Shown one piece after another: positions 1 to 6,456 of a stretch of 11,584 nt of DNA (within the stretch, counting starts at the first letter, position 1; each line of letters starts with the position of its first letter). The notes under the pieces were generated by a model. That model saw only the letters and a program-made list of their open reading frames with translations. It did no database searches and had not been told where the DNA came from. A program made the position numbers and the translations under genes. Source of the DNA: Desulfobacterales bacterium (GTDB lineage: Bacteria; Desulfobacterota; Desulfobacteria; Desulfobacterales; UBA11574); NCBI GenBank assembly GCA_030601485.1, contig JAUVTO010000039.1, positions 1 to 11,584 on the forward strand, read 5' to 3'.

Positions 1-24
1 GCTTGGAGATGAGTTGTGCAGATC

Positions 25-633
25 TTAGGTGTAATTCCCTTTAGCTAAATAACCACACAACTGTTCCGTGGATACAATATATGCAAAGCCAAACGCAAGA
101 TTCTTTAAAGATGCAACATGTAGTTCGTCATTCACCGTCGCTGTTGCATCCGAAACAAAAAAAACTCGGTAGTCCCTGACAAAAGCATCTCTTGCCGTTG
201 TTTCACAACAGCAATTTGTCATCACACCGGTAATAATAATCTCGTCAATCTTCCTTGATTTGAGGATCTCATCTAAACCTGTTCCATGAAAAGCACTATA
301 TCGATTCTTATCAATGATTACATCGGCATTAGACGGTTTTAGGGCCTTGATAAGTTCCCAGTCTTTTGATCCATAGTCGATTTGATCTCCCCACCATTTC
401 GCAAGCATTCCACCGTCTTTTGAAACGTCCCTGTGTCCGTGTCTGGTAAAAATTATCCTGATCCCTTTTGATCGACAAGTTTCGATAATAGATAGAACGT
501 TTCCCAGTATAGGTGTTGCAATAGAAAAGAAATATCGTTGCATATCGATTACCAAAAGAGCACATCTGCCGGGCTTGGGAAATGCATTGCGGATATTGTA
601 TTGATCTATTTGGCTTAGGTAATCTGGCGGCAT
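25..633 (-). CDS. Isochorismatase-family cysteine hydrolase
   Basis: A 202-residue protein, a usual length for the family of cytosolic amidases and hydrolases that includes nicotinamidase, isochorismatase and RutB-type enzymes. The expected Asp-Lys-Cys triad is visible: D30 in LLVIDMQ, K109 in IIDKNRYSAF, and the nucleophile in GVMTNCCCETTARDAF (136-151). By alignment to the usual GVxTNxCV pattern the nucleophile is C142, the middle of three consecutive cysteines. The later SDATAT segment (161-166) is also typical. The start at 633 has a modest AAGGA about 12 nt upstream, and no better in-frame start is seen. It is divergent from the HU gene and has its own promoter. The substrate cannot be told from sequence; acyl-amide or carbamate hydrolysis is a family-level guess. 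Confidence 0.9.
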   Translation of the reverse strand: MPPDYLSQIDQYNIRNAFPKPGRCALLVIDMQRYFFSIATPILGNVLSIIETCRSKGIRIIFTRHGHRDVSKDGGMLAKWWGDQIDYGSKDWELIKALKPSNADVIIDKNRYSAFHGTGLDEILKSRKIDEIIITGVMTNCCCETTARDAFVRDYRVFFVSDATATVNDELHVASLKNLAFGFAYIVSTEQLCGYLAKGNYT

Positions 634-672
634 GGTTTCTTCATAGGTCCTTATGATTAAATAATTCAGCTA

Positions 673-701
673 ACCATACAGAATTCATTGACAAATTTCA
701 A
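673..701 (-). promoter_or_regulatory. Predicted sigma70 promoter for the isochorismatase-family gene
   Basis: On the minus strand there is a TTGAAA -35 box (696-701), a 17-nt spacer and a TATGGT -10 box (673-678). Transcription would start near 666, giving a leader of about 33 nt. The boxes are close to consensus, but this is pattern matching only. Confidence 0.45.
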
Positions 702-716
702 CCGATTCTTTATTGT
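688..716 (+). promoter_or_regulatory. Predicted sigma70 promoter for the HU gene
   Basis: A perfect TTGACA -35 box (688-693) is followed by a 17-nt spacer and a TATTGT -10 box (711-716), 35 bp before the HU start. It overlaps the opposing minus-strand promoter, so RNA polymerase could probably occupy only one at a time. Confidence 0.6.
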
Positions 717-751
717 ACTGAATTAATTGATGATTAATTTAGGAGGTTGCC

Positions 752-1027
752 ATGAACAAACTGGAACTCATAGAAACTTTAAGAAACGATGCGGGACTTA
801 CAAAATCCGAAGCAAAAGCTGTGATTAAGACATTCTTTAGTACAATAACGGATGCACTTATAAAAGGTGACAGGGTTGAAATCAGGGGATTGTGTTCTTT
901 TTATGTCAAGGAATATAAAGCGTATACCGGAAGAAATCCTAAAACCGGAAAACCGACTCAGGTTAAACCTAAAAAGCTGCCGTTTTTTAAGTGTGGTAAG
1001 GAACTGAAAGATCGGGTGGATTATTAA
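752..1027 (+). CDS. HU/IHF-family DNA-binding protein
   Basis: A 91-residue protein with the length and layout of HU/IHF histone-like proteins: an N-terminal helical dimerisation part (1-40), the beta-arm region starting at RVEIRGLCSF (41-50), and the DNA-intercalating arm RNPKTGK (61-67) with the conserved proline at P63. It bends and compacts DNA as a dimer. An excellent ribosome site (AGGAGG at 741-746, 5 nt before ATG) and a strong promoter suggest high expression. Two cysteines (C48, C81) are mildly unusual for HU. It is the only clear plus-strand gene in the window. Whether it is HU-alpha-, HU-beta- or IHF-like cannot be settled by eye. Confidence 0.95.
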   Translation: MNKLELIETLRNDAGLTKSEAKAVIKTFFSTITDALIKGDRVEIRGLCSFYVKEYKAYTGRNPKTGKPTQVKPKKLPFFKCGKELKDRVDY

Positions 1028-1055
1028 AACACGAACACCTGACACCCGAAACCTT
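1028..1055 (+). repeat. Degenerate 7-nt tandem repeat after HU
   Basis: Directly after the HU stop codon the sequence reads as four 7-nt units: AACACGA, ACACCTG, ACACCCG, AAACCTT. The middle two differ by one base. The tract is short, and periodicity of 7 is the main evidence. A second 7-nt tract lies at 5601-5635. Confidence 0.4.
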
Positions 1056-1090
1056 GAGTAAGGAAACGATGAAGCAAAAAATGCAAGTAA

Positions 1091-1243
1091 TGGGCATGTT
1101 CAGTATAGGTCATAATCGGTGGGGATAATCCGTAATTTAGGACTTTCGTGCAGAGAGTGCATTGGCTAAATAGCTCTGCATGAAAGTCCGGTTGGCATAA
1201 CAACTGAGTCATCAGAAAAAAATACAAATTACGGATATGCCCA
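1091..1243. other. Nested inverted-repeat element between convergent genes
   Basis: Three sets of complementary arms nest inside each other. The outer arms are TGGGCAT (1091-1097) and ATGCCCA (1237-1243). The middle arms are ATCCGTAATTT (1128-1138) and its exact complement (1226-1236). The inner arms are 15 nt (1141-1155 and 1174-1188), perfect apart from one G-T pair, around an 18-nt loop. On the right the outer and middle arms are contiguous (18 nt); on the left they are split by 30 nt (1098-1127). It fills the gap between the convergent HU gene and the membrane-protein gene, so the inner hairpin may act as a two-way terminator, although no T-run follows it directly. A small structured RNA or a non-autonomous mobile element are alternatives; no target duplication is visible. 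Confidence 0.55.
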
Positions 1244-1245
1244 GA

Positions 1246-1722
1246 CTATTTTTCCGCACAGTTTACCGGACATTGGGTATAGATGCATCGTTTACATTCA
1301 TATCTTCTCAAAGTTGTGCACAAAACGATTACAGAAAGAAAGTAGATCACCAGCAAACCCGGTTGTAACAGCAAATAATAAAGCGGAAGCAATACGAGAA
1401 TGAGAGGTATAAACAGGGCCACGGTTTTTTCAAGCAGACTTAAGGGCCCGGATTTTTCCTTAAAAAATTTAGGAACTCCCCAAAAAAACATGCATTTGGT
1501 TTTTTTGGCGCTTTGAATGTAATGGGGGCAATGGGTACAGTAAAATTTGTAGATGACCATGACAAGTAAGATACAGGTTATTATATAAAAAATTAACCAT
1601 ACAATTGAATCCCTGGCAATGGCCATACATGCCGTAATAAACGGTACGGAAACAACCAGGTTCCAGTAAAGAAAATCAAGAAATTTATGCTGTTTTTTTA
1701 ATTGTGTTTCCTGTTCATTCAT
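1246..1722 (-). CDS. Small cysteine-rich integral membrane protein
   Basis: A 158-residue protein of no family I recognise. Four hydrophobic segments in two pairs are visible (about 20-35, 40-60, 100-118 and 120-137). Each pair is followed by a cysteine cluster: C62-x2-C65 with C77, then C143-x2-C146, C151 and C155. All seven could face the same side, suggesting a metal or Fe-S site or a redox disulfide centre at the membrane. The start is set by GAGGAA 7 nt before the ATG at 1722; an in-frame ATG at 1737 would add five residues but would put the ribosome site inside the coding region. It converges on HU and appears to be a single-gene unit. Function unknown. Confidence 0.75.
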   Translation of the reverse strand: MNEQETQLKKQHKFLDFLYWNLVVSVPFITACMAIARDSIVWLIFYIITCILLVMVIYKFYCTHCPHYIQSAKKTKCMFFWGVPKFFKEKSGPLSLLEKTVALFIPLILVLLPLYYLLLQPGLLVIYFLSVIVLCTTLRRYECKRCIYTQCPVNCAEK

Positions 1723-1837
1723 ATTCTTATTCCTCATTTATTTTAAATCCCCGTCATCCCCTTGCAAGCGAACATCAAGTCATTGAACGGGATCAGTTTC
1801 ACCTCAATTGAGCGTAAACAAAAAGCTGACAAATATA

Positions 1838-1869
1838 AAAAGAATCAAAAATACAGGCTTTTTCCCTGT
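1838..1869 (-). terminator. Weak intrinsic terminator candidate
   Basis: Read on the minus strand, ACAGG and CCTGT form a 5-bp stem (arms 1865-1869 and 1853-1857) with a 7-nt A-rich loop. It is followed by a T-rich run (ATTTTTGATTCTTTTT). The position suits the end of the transcript that carries the aldehyde dehydrogenase. The stem is short, so confidence is limited. Confidence 0.35.
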
Positions 1870-1918
1870 TATAAATCGGTTGCGATAAAACGGGTATAGA
1901 AGATTTATCATCAGATGT

Positions 1919-2068
1919 TTATTTCATTATTTTGTTTACCCCTTGGGAAAGCCGATGATACCCCATCTCCTTTGTTATCAAGGGCTCGCAGTAGACGACT
2001 ACGGCTTCACCCTTGATGTCGCGGATATGGGGCATCCTTGACTTTCGATCAATTGAGGTTTCAGGCAT
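1919..2068 (-). CDS. Possible small protein (49 aa) overlapping a palindrome
   Basis: An open frame of 49 codons starts with ATG at 2068, 5 nt after the dehydrogenase stop, and ends with TAA at 1919-1921. It has a second in-frame ATG at codon 12. Many codons in the middle end in C or G, as coding DNA often does, and the peptide looks protein-like (for example DIKGEAVVVY at 18-27). No good ribosome site precedes the first ATG, so translation would depend on coupling to the dehydrogenase. The frame lies over an 80-bp imperfect palindrome, which could create an apparent reading frame by chance. No homology recognised; it may be a gene remnant. Confidence 0.35.
   Translation of the reverse strand: MPETSIDRKSRMPHIRDIKGEAVVVYCEPLITKEMGYHRLSQGVNKIMK
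1957..2036. repeat. Imperfect 80-bp palindrome (three stacked stems)
   Basis: Arms pair in three blocks. GATACCCCAT (1957-1966) pairs with ATGGGGCATC (2027-2036) with one mismatch, which is a G-U pair in minus-strand RNA. ATCAAGGG (1977-1984) pairs perfectly with CCCTTGAT (2010-2017). GCAGTAG (1988-1994) pairs with CTACGGC (1999-2005) with one mismatch, around the 4-nt loop ACGA. Internal bulges are about 10 and 3-4 nt. It could be a REP-like element, a structured 3' end for the dehydrogenase transcript, or both. Confidence 0.7.
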
Positions 2069-2073
2069 GATTG

Positions 2074-3501
2074 TTACACGGAAAAACCGCCCAGCTTGGT
2101 TTCAAGGTATTCGGCAATACCTTCACGTCCCCCTTCGCACCCCAGACCGCTTTCCTTCATACCTCCGAAAGGAACCGCGGCTGCTGTGGGATTAATGTCG
2201 TTAATACCGATGATACCGAAATGCAGGCCTTCAAACATGCGCATGGCTCGTGAAAGGTTAGGAGTATAAACATAGGCGGCCAGACCGTAAATGGTGTCAT
2301 TTGCCATCTCCAAAACCTCTTCCTGGGTATCAAAAGCAATAATCGGAGCCACCGGCCCGAAAGTTTCCTGGCGATATATCAACATCTCCGGCGTTACATC
2401 CTTCAGAACCGTGGGAGCATAGAAGTAGCCCTTGTCAAGATTGTTATCCATCATCCTATGGCCGCCGCAGACCAGTGTTGCACCTTTATCCAGAGCATCG
2501 GCAACTTGCCGGCTCACCTTTTCCAGGGCCGCAGAGTTCACCAGCGGTCCGATGCTTACGCCATTCTCAAAACCGCTGCCCGCACGCATTCCCGATACCC
2601 GGTTTTTAAATTCCTCGATAAAGGGATCCACGATACTATGATGAACGAAGATCCGGTTGGGACTGATACAAGCTTGTCCGGTGTTCAAGAATTTAACCAG
2701 CACGGCGCCCTTGGCGGCATACACCGGATCGGCGTCGTCAAAAACAATAAACGGAGCATGGCCCCCAAGTTCCAAAGAGACATGTTTTACCTGTTCTGCT
2801 GCTTTTTTAGCCAGGATCTTGCCGACTTCCGTGGATCCTGTGAAGGTGATCTTGCGAACCAAAGGACTGGTGATAAAGGTTTCACCGATGGGGACAGGAT
2901 CCCAAGCGGTGACAAGATTGACAACACCGGCAGGAATTCCTGCCTTTTCAAAAATCTTGAAAATTTCTACGGCGCAAAGCGGTGTGGCTTCTGCCGGTTT
3001 CAACACAACCGTGCAGCCCGCAGCCAGAGCCGGCGCCACTTTCCGGGTTATCATAGACATAGGATAGTTCCAGGGCGTGATGGCCGCCACCACTCCCACC
3101 GGCTGGCGCATCACTATAAAGCGCTGGTCGGAACGGGGCGCCGGAATTGTCTCGCCATAGATCCGCTTGGCCTCTTCCGCATACCAAAGCAAAAAATCCG
3201 CACCATATTGGATTTCTCCCCGGGAGGATTTTAGCGGCTTACCCTGCTCCTCGGTCATCACCCGTGCCAGGTGCTCCCTGTGCTCCATCATCAACTGATA
3301 GGCCTTGTAAAGGTATTCTGAACGCTGATATGCGGTCAGGCATGACCATCCGTCAAAGGCATGCCGGGCGGCTTGGATCGCCTTTTGTGCATCGCTACGA
3401 TCTCCATTTGCAACCTCCCCTATCTTATCGCCATTTGACGGGTTTAAAACGTCAAAGGTTAAACCGTCATTTGCATTGACCCACTGACCGTCGATGTACA
3501 T
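2074..3501 (-). CDS. NAD(P)-dependent aldehyde dehydrogenase, succinate-semialdehyde dehydrogenase-like
   Basis: A full-length 475-residue member of the aldehyde dehydrogenase superfamily, oxidising an aldehyde to the acid with NAD(P). Key residues are present: N145 in TPWNYPMSM, K168 in VVLKPAEAT, the cofactor loop TGSTEVG (221-227), the general base E244 in LELGGHAP, the nucleophile C278 in NTGQACISPNR, and E379 in QETFGP. The C-terminal pattern PFGGMKESGLGCEGG with IAEYLETK resembles the GabD (succinate-semialdehyde) group, but betaine- and lactaldehyde-type enzymes are close enough that substrate is uncertain. The start has an ideal AAAGGAGG about 9 nt upstream. It lies 32 nt after the DUF401 permease gene, so the permease may import its substrate or a precursor. 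Confidence 0.93.
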   Translation of the reverse strand: MYIDGQWVNANDGLTFDVLNPSNGDKIGEVANGDRSDAQKAIQAARHAFDGWSCLTAYQRSEYLYKAYQLMMEHREHLARVMTEEQGKPLKSSRGEIQYGADFLLWYAEEAKRIYGETIPAPRSDQRFIVMRQPVGVVAAITPWNYPMSMITRKVAPALAAGCTVVLKPAEATPLCAVEIFKIFEKAGIPAGVVNLVTAWDPVPIGETFITSPLVRKITFTGSTEVGKILAKKAAEQVKHVSLELGGHAPFIVFDDADPVYAAKGAVLVKFLNTGQACISPNRIFVHHSIVDPFIEEFKNRVSGMRAGSGFENGVSIGPLVNSAALEKVSRQVADALDKGATLVCGGHRMMDNNLDKGYFYAPTVLKDVTPEMLIYRQETFGPVAPIIAFDTQEEVLEMANDTIYGLAAYVYTPNLSRAMRMFEGLHFGIIGINDINPTAAAVPFGGMKESGLGCEGGREGIAEYLETKLGGFSV

Positions 3502-3533
3502 CGTTTCAATCCTCCTTTATCCACAATAACCTA

Positions 3534-4832
3534 TCATACTATTTTTAAGATCCAATATGATATCAAAAAATAAGCTATGCCTGAACTCATGAGGCATACA
3601 CATAACAGCCAGAAATGTCTGTACACGGCTCCCATACCGACATTGAAATATTCATTTGAGAGAATAAGACACAGATGAAGAGGTGAAAGTAGTACGCCAG
3701 AGAAACCGCATACCATTGTCAGCATTACATATGGTATAATAAAACCTGTCTCACCAAGGGAATGGATCAATGGAATAAGTACGGGAAGTGTGACACCGAC
3801 AAATGCGATGGTAATTCCGGTAATTAGTCCTACTAAGAACGGCAGTATTACAGCAATCAACATGAGTGGAACTTTAAGCATGATTAGCTCGCTGCTTATT
3901 GCTTCTACAGCATGGCTGTCTTCCAAAATACCCTTAAAAATCAAAATTGATGCAACGATGTACATCATATTCAAATTTTGAGGGTTACTTATCACTTTCC
4001 ATATTTGATCTTTGGATAGACTATTTTTATACCATACCCATCCGATGGACATTAAAAGCGCAAGGATAAGACCGATCTCTTTGGAAATAGAAAGATGTGG
4101 AAATAGATAAGAAAAACATATTCCCATGCAAAGACCCGGTATTATCACGAGCAAAATAGGTATCATCTCTCTGAAGAAGGGCCATACGGTCATATCGGAA
4201 TTATGACCGGGGGTGTTGCCGGATGTTTGATGAAGATCTTTTAACGGCAGGTAGCCAAGGTATACTGCCAGCATGGTGATTGGACACATGAAGCATATAA
4301 AAGTAAAAATATTAATATTCGCTATAACTGTCGCCAGCAATACACCAGGGTATAAAGGCCACCAATACTCCCAGATATGGCGAAACCAGTAATTGATAAA
4401 ACTAAGTTTATCGCCGGAAAGGCCCGACTGCATTCCAAGGTCTTTCACCATGGGAGCAGAAAAAACAGCGCCGCCCGGCATTGGCAAAAGACCTATCAGG
4501 GCCGGAAAGACAATAAGATTTATTTTAATATTTGTGATTAATCCCTTAAATTTCCCAAGAAGACGTTTCATCTGACCGGATAGTTCAAGGCTGCTGCTAA
4601 GGACTAAAATTAGAGAAACAATGAGTGCCAAAGACAATGTTTTCGGATATACAATCGATCCTGCCATTGAACCGATCATTGCCTTGGGGTGCAACCCAAA
4701 GAAAAAGCTTAACAAGATTGCCCCCAGCACAAAGGCATGACCCAATGAGAGCTTCTTTCTGATCAAAAAAAGCACGAATACAAATACGATTAGAACCCTC
4801 ATTATAGCGGGTATTTGCTGTAAAACAGACAT
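3534..4832 (-). CDS. DUF401-family integral membrane protein, putative permease
   Basis: A 432-residue, strongly hydrophobic protein with about 11-12 membrane segments from residue 10 to the C-terminus. I place it in the DUF401 family from the conserved block PMPGGAVFSAPM (about 117-128) and the aromatic stretch with FRHIWEYWWPLYPG (about 150-163). Family members look like anion or carboxylate transporters but their substrate is not established. The ATG at 4832 lacks a strong ribosome site; a short hairpin (ACAGGT 4847-4852 with ACCTGT 4862-4867) lies just upstream and could influence translation. It sits 41 nt after lemA and 32 nt before the dehydrogenase gene, suggesting co-transcription. 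Confidence 0.8.
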   Translation of the reverse strand: MSVLQQIPAIMRVLIVFVFVLFLIRKKLSLGHAFVLGAILLSFFFGLHPKAMIGSMAGSIVYPKTLSLALIVSLILVLSSSLELSGQMKRLLGKFKGLITNIKINLIVFPALIGLLPMPGGAVFSAPMVKDLGMQSGLSGDKLSFINYWFRHIWEYWWPLYPGVLLATVIANINIFTFICFMCPITMLAVYLGYLPLKDLHQTSGNTPGHNSDMTVWPFFREMIPILLVIIPGLCMGICFSYLFPHLSISKEIGLILALLMSIGWVWYKNSLSKDQIWKVISNPQNLNMMYIVASILIFKGILEDSHAVEAISSELIMLKVPLMLIAVILPFLVGLITGITIAFVGVTLPVLIPLIHSLGETGFIIPYVMLTMVCGFSGVLLSPLHLCLILSNEYFNVGMGAVYRHFWLLCVCLMSSGIAYFLISYWILKIV

Positions 4833-4873
4833 ATTCTTAACCGGTTACAGGTTCAGGGTTTACCTGTTGTGTT

Positions 4874-5449
4874 TTAGAATTTTACTTTGGGGACTGCCTG
4901 TTCCGCCTCGGGCACTTTATAGTATTCTGCACTTGAGACACCTGCAAACATTGCATAGAACCTTCCCATGAAAGTCCGGATATATGTATTCAGGATTTGA
5001 ACCGACTCATTATATCGTTTTCGTTCCACTGCGATTCTGTTTTCAGTCCCTTCAAGGCTGTCTTGAAGTTTTAGAAACGATTCATTGGCCTTTAAGACCG
5101 GGTATCTCTCCTGGAGCAGGAGGAGTCTTGAGAGCGTACCCTCAAGCATGTTTGAAGCTTTAATCTTGCCTTTTACATCCTTTGCCTGAAAATACATGGT
5201 CCTTGCCTGTGCTATATTTTCGAACAGTTCTTTTTCATGCTTTGCATAACCTTTTACCGTTTCAATAAGATTTGGGATAAGGTCGTATCTTCTCTTCAAC
5301 TGGTTTTCCACCTGGGCCCATTTCCCCTTAACATTTTCATCCATGGTAATAACTGTATTATAACCGGATACGATTGTTCCCAATAACATAAAACCGACAG
5401 CCAGGATGATTCCTAACGTGATGAGTATGATTTTAAATTGTTTTGACAT
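4874..5449 (-). CDS. lemA: LemA family protein
   Basis: A 191-residue protein of typical LemA length: one N-terminal membrane anchor (about 7-27) followed by a helical domain. The family signature is clear, with YN near residue 30, ENVKGKWAQVENQLKRR (about 38-54) and YDLIPNLIETVKGYAKHE (about 55-72). The ribosome site GGAGGA precedes the ATG closely. LemA proteins are membrane-anchored helical bundles of unsettled function and are often encoded beside TPM-domain (YgcG-like) proteins, as here. The TPM gene lies 215 nt upstream, separated by a strong hairpin, so lemA might have its own promoter, although I could not find a convincing one in the gap. Confidence 0.92.
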   Translation of the reverse strand: MSKQFKIILITLGIILAVGFMLLGTIVSGYNTVITMDENVKGKWAQVENQLKRRYDLIPNLIETVKGYAKHEKELFENIAQARTMYFQAKDVKGKIKASNMLEGTLSRLLLLQERYPVLKANESFLKLQDSLEGTENRIAVERKRYNESVQILNTYIRTFMGRFYAMFAGVSSAEYYKVPEAEQAVPKVKF

Positions 5450-5600
5450 AATGGTCCTCCGATAAATTATCAGTAAGAGATTAAGTAACCGTTCACGGAT
5501 ACAAGATTAACACCTAACTAATGCTTGACTGAAAACCCCATTAAGGAGAATTCAGCTCTAATTGTGTCGCTACCAACTCTATGAATTTATTTTGGTTTTA

Positions 5601-5635
5601 AATCAACAATCAACAATCGCAAATCAACAATCGTG
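5601..5635. repeat. 7-nt tandem repeat tract
   Basis: Five 7-nt units lie in a row: AATCAAC, AATCAAC, AATCGCA, AATCAAC, AATCGTG. The 12-mer AAATCAACAATC occurs exactly at 5600-5611 and 5621-5632. The tract runs into the base of the hairpin at 5633. On the minus strand it gives repeated TTGATT motifs, which supply the T-rich sequence after that hairpin. Confidence 0.65.
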
Positions 5636-5661
5636 CCTGAACGGGGTTTTCGTTCAGGCAC
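5633..5661 (-). terminator. Strong hairpin, probable terminator or attenuator after the TPM gene
   Basis: A perfect 11-bp stem (5633-5643 with 5651-5661, arm GTGCCTGAACG) closes a 7-nt loop. It starts 3 nt after the TPM stop codon. On the minus strand it is followed by GATTGTTGATTTGCGATTG, T-rich but not a clean T-run. It probably ends or weakens transcripts of the dynamin/NTase/TPM module before lemA, or protects their 3' end. Confidence 0.6.
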
Positions 5662-5664
5662 TAA

Positions 5665-6456
5665 CTACCAGCCCCCGGATGCGCCGCCGCCGCCGAATCC
5701 GCCGCCACCGCCGCCGCCGAAACTGCCGAAACCGCCGCCGCCGAATCCGCCGCCGCCGCCCCATGATCCCCTTCTTCCGCCCATGGATGAAAACAAAAGA
5801 AGCATTAAAAATAGTCTCGGGTTTTTAATAAACAGAATCCCCATGATAATAAGAAACCCGATGGTCATTATCGTACGCAAGAAACCACCGGGTTTGTCTT
5901 TTATTATGGGCTGAACATGACGTTTTATGGTCGGCATGCCGTCTATTTTAACTCCCGCGTCCACGGCAATCTCATTGGCCATTGCCACGGCTGTGACAAA
6001 AATACCGTTTGAATATTCGCCTTTTTTGAACAAAGGCACCAGAAAATTGCGACCCAGACTGCCGACCATGCTGTCCGGAAGCACTCCTTCGAGTCCGTAG
6101 CCGACTTCGATCCTGTATTTTCGGTCTGTTACGGATATAAGGAACAGCACGCCATTGTCTTTTCCCTTTTGACCGAGTTTCCATTTGTCATGGGCAATTT
6201 TCATGGAAAAGTCTTCCATGGATTGACCTTCGAGGCTTTTTATTGTCAGTACAACAAGCTGGGCCGTTGTTTTCTGTTCAAGCTCCTGAAGATATCCGTT
6301 CAGTCTGTTTTCCGTGGTATCATCCACAATGCCGGCCAGGTCAACGACATATTTAAGAGGCATTTCCGGAATGCCGGCGGAATGGGAAACGGATACCGCC
6401 ACAAGGCATACGAACAGGGTTGCAAAGAAAACCAATCGTCTAGTCTGTGATGTCAT
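5665..6456 (-). CDS. TPM-domain (YgcG-like) secreted/membrane protein with glycine-rich tail
   Basis: A 263-residue protein from the start chosen here. It has a signal peptide (about 1-27, positively charged then hydrophobic, ending near SHSAG), a TPM domain (about 35-165, formerly DUF477) with the typical GKDNGVLFLISV and YRIEVGYGLEGVLPD motifs, a membrane segment (about 195-222), and a tail (226-263) made almost only of Gly with Phe and Ser. TPM domains occur in thylakoid PSII repair and in bacterial envelope proteins; a weak phosphatase activity is known for a plant member, and function here is unproven. The ATG at 6456 is preferred because GGGAGA lies about 8 nt upstream; a start at 6489 would add 11 residues before the signal peptide. 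It overlaps the preceding gene by 17 nt, so translation is probably coupled. Confidence 0.88.
   Translation of the reverse strand: MTSQTRRLVFFATLFVCLVAVSVSHSAGIPEMPLKYVVDLAGIVDDTTENRLNGYLQELEQKTTAQLVVLTIKSLEGQSMEDFSMKIAHDKWKLGQKGKDNGVLFLISVTDRKYRIEVGYGLEGVLPDSMVGSLGRNFLVPLFKKGEYSNGIFVTAVAMANEIAVDAGVKIDGMPTIKRHVQPIIKDKPGGFLRTIMTIGFLIIMGILFIKNPRLFLMLLLFSSMGGRRGSWGGGGGFGGGGFGSFGGGGGGGFGGGGASGGW
5680..5762. repeat. CCG-rich low-complexity tract coding the Gly-rich tail
   Basis: Within the 3' end of the TPM gene the plus strand is an irregular run of CCG triplets (GGC glycine codons on the coding strand), much richer in GC than its surroundings. Such tails are common in YgcG-type proteins, and the tract is prone to length change by slippage. 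Confidence 0.8.

Noticed and set aside
1028..1090. CRISPR-like repeat array
   Set aside because: Units are 7 nt with no spacers; no cas genes are present.
1128..1236. Retron-like RNA (inverted a1/a2 arms around a hairpin)
   Set aside because: The enclosed part is under 90 nt, there is no adjacent reverse transcriptase, and only one internal hairpin is seen.
2458..3234. Long plus-strand open frame (258 codons)
   Set aside because: It lies fully inside the aldehyde dehydrogenase gene, which has all catalytic residues; the plus-strand peptide has no recognisable features.
4967..4979. 13-mer CATGAAAGTCCGG shared with the hairpin arm at 1179-1191
   Set aside because: The second copy is inside the lemA coding region with no surrounding similarity and no inverted partner; most likely chance.
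5562..5914. Plus-strand frames coding Pro- or Arg-rich peptides
   Set aside because: They are the reverse reading of the CCG-rich tract in the TPM gene, whose signal peptide, domain and tail are all coherent on the minus strand.
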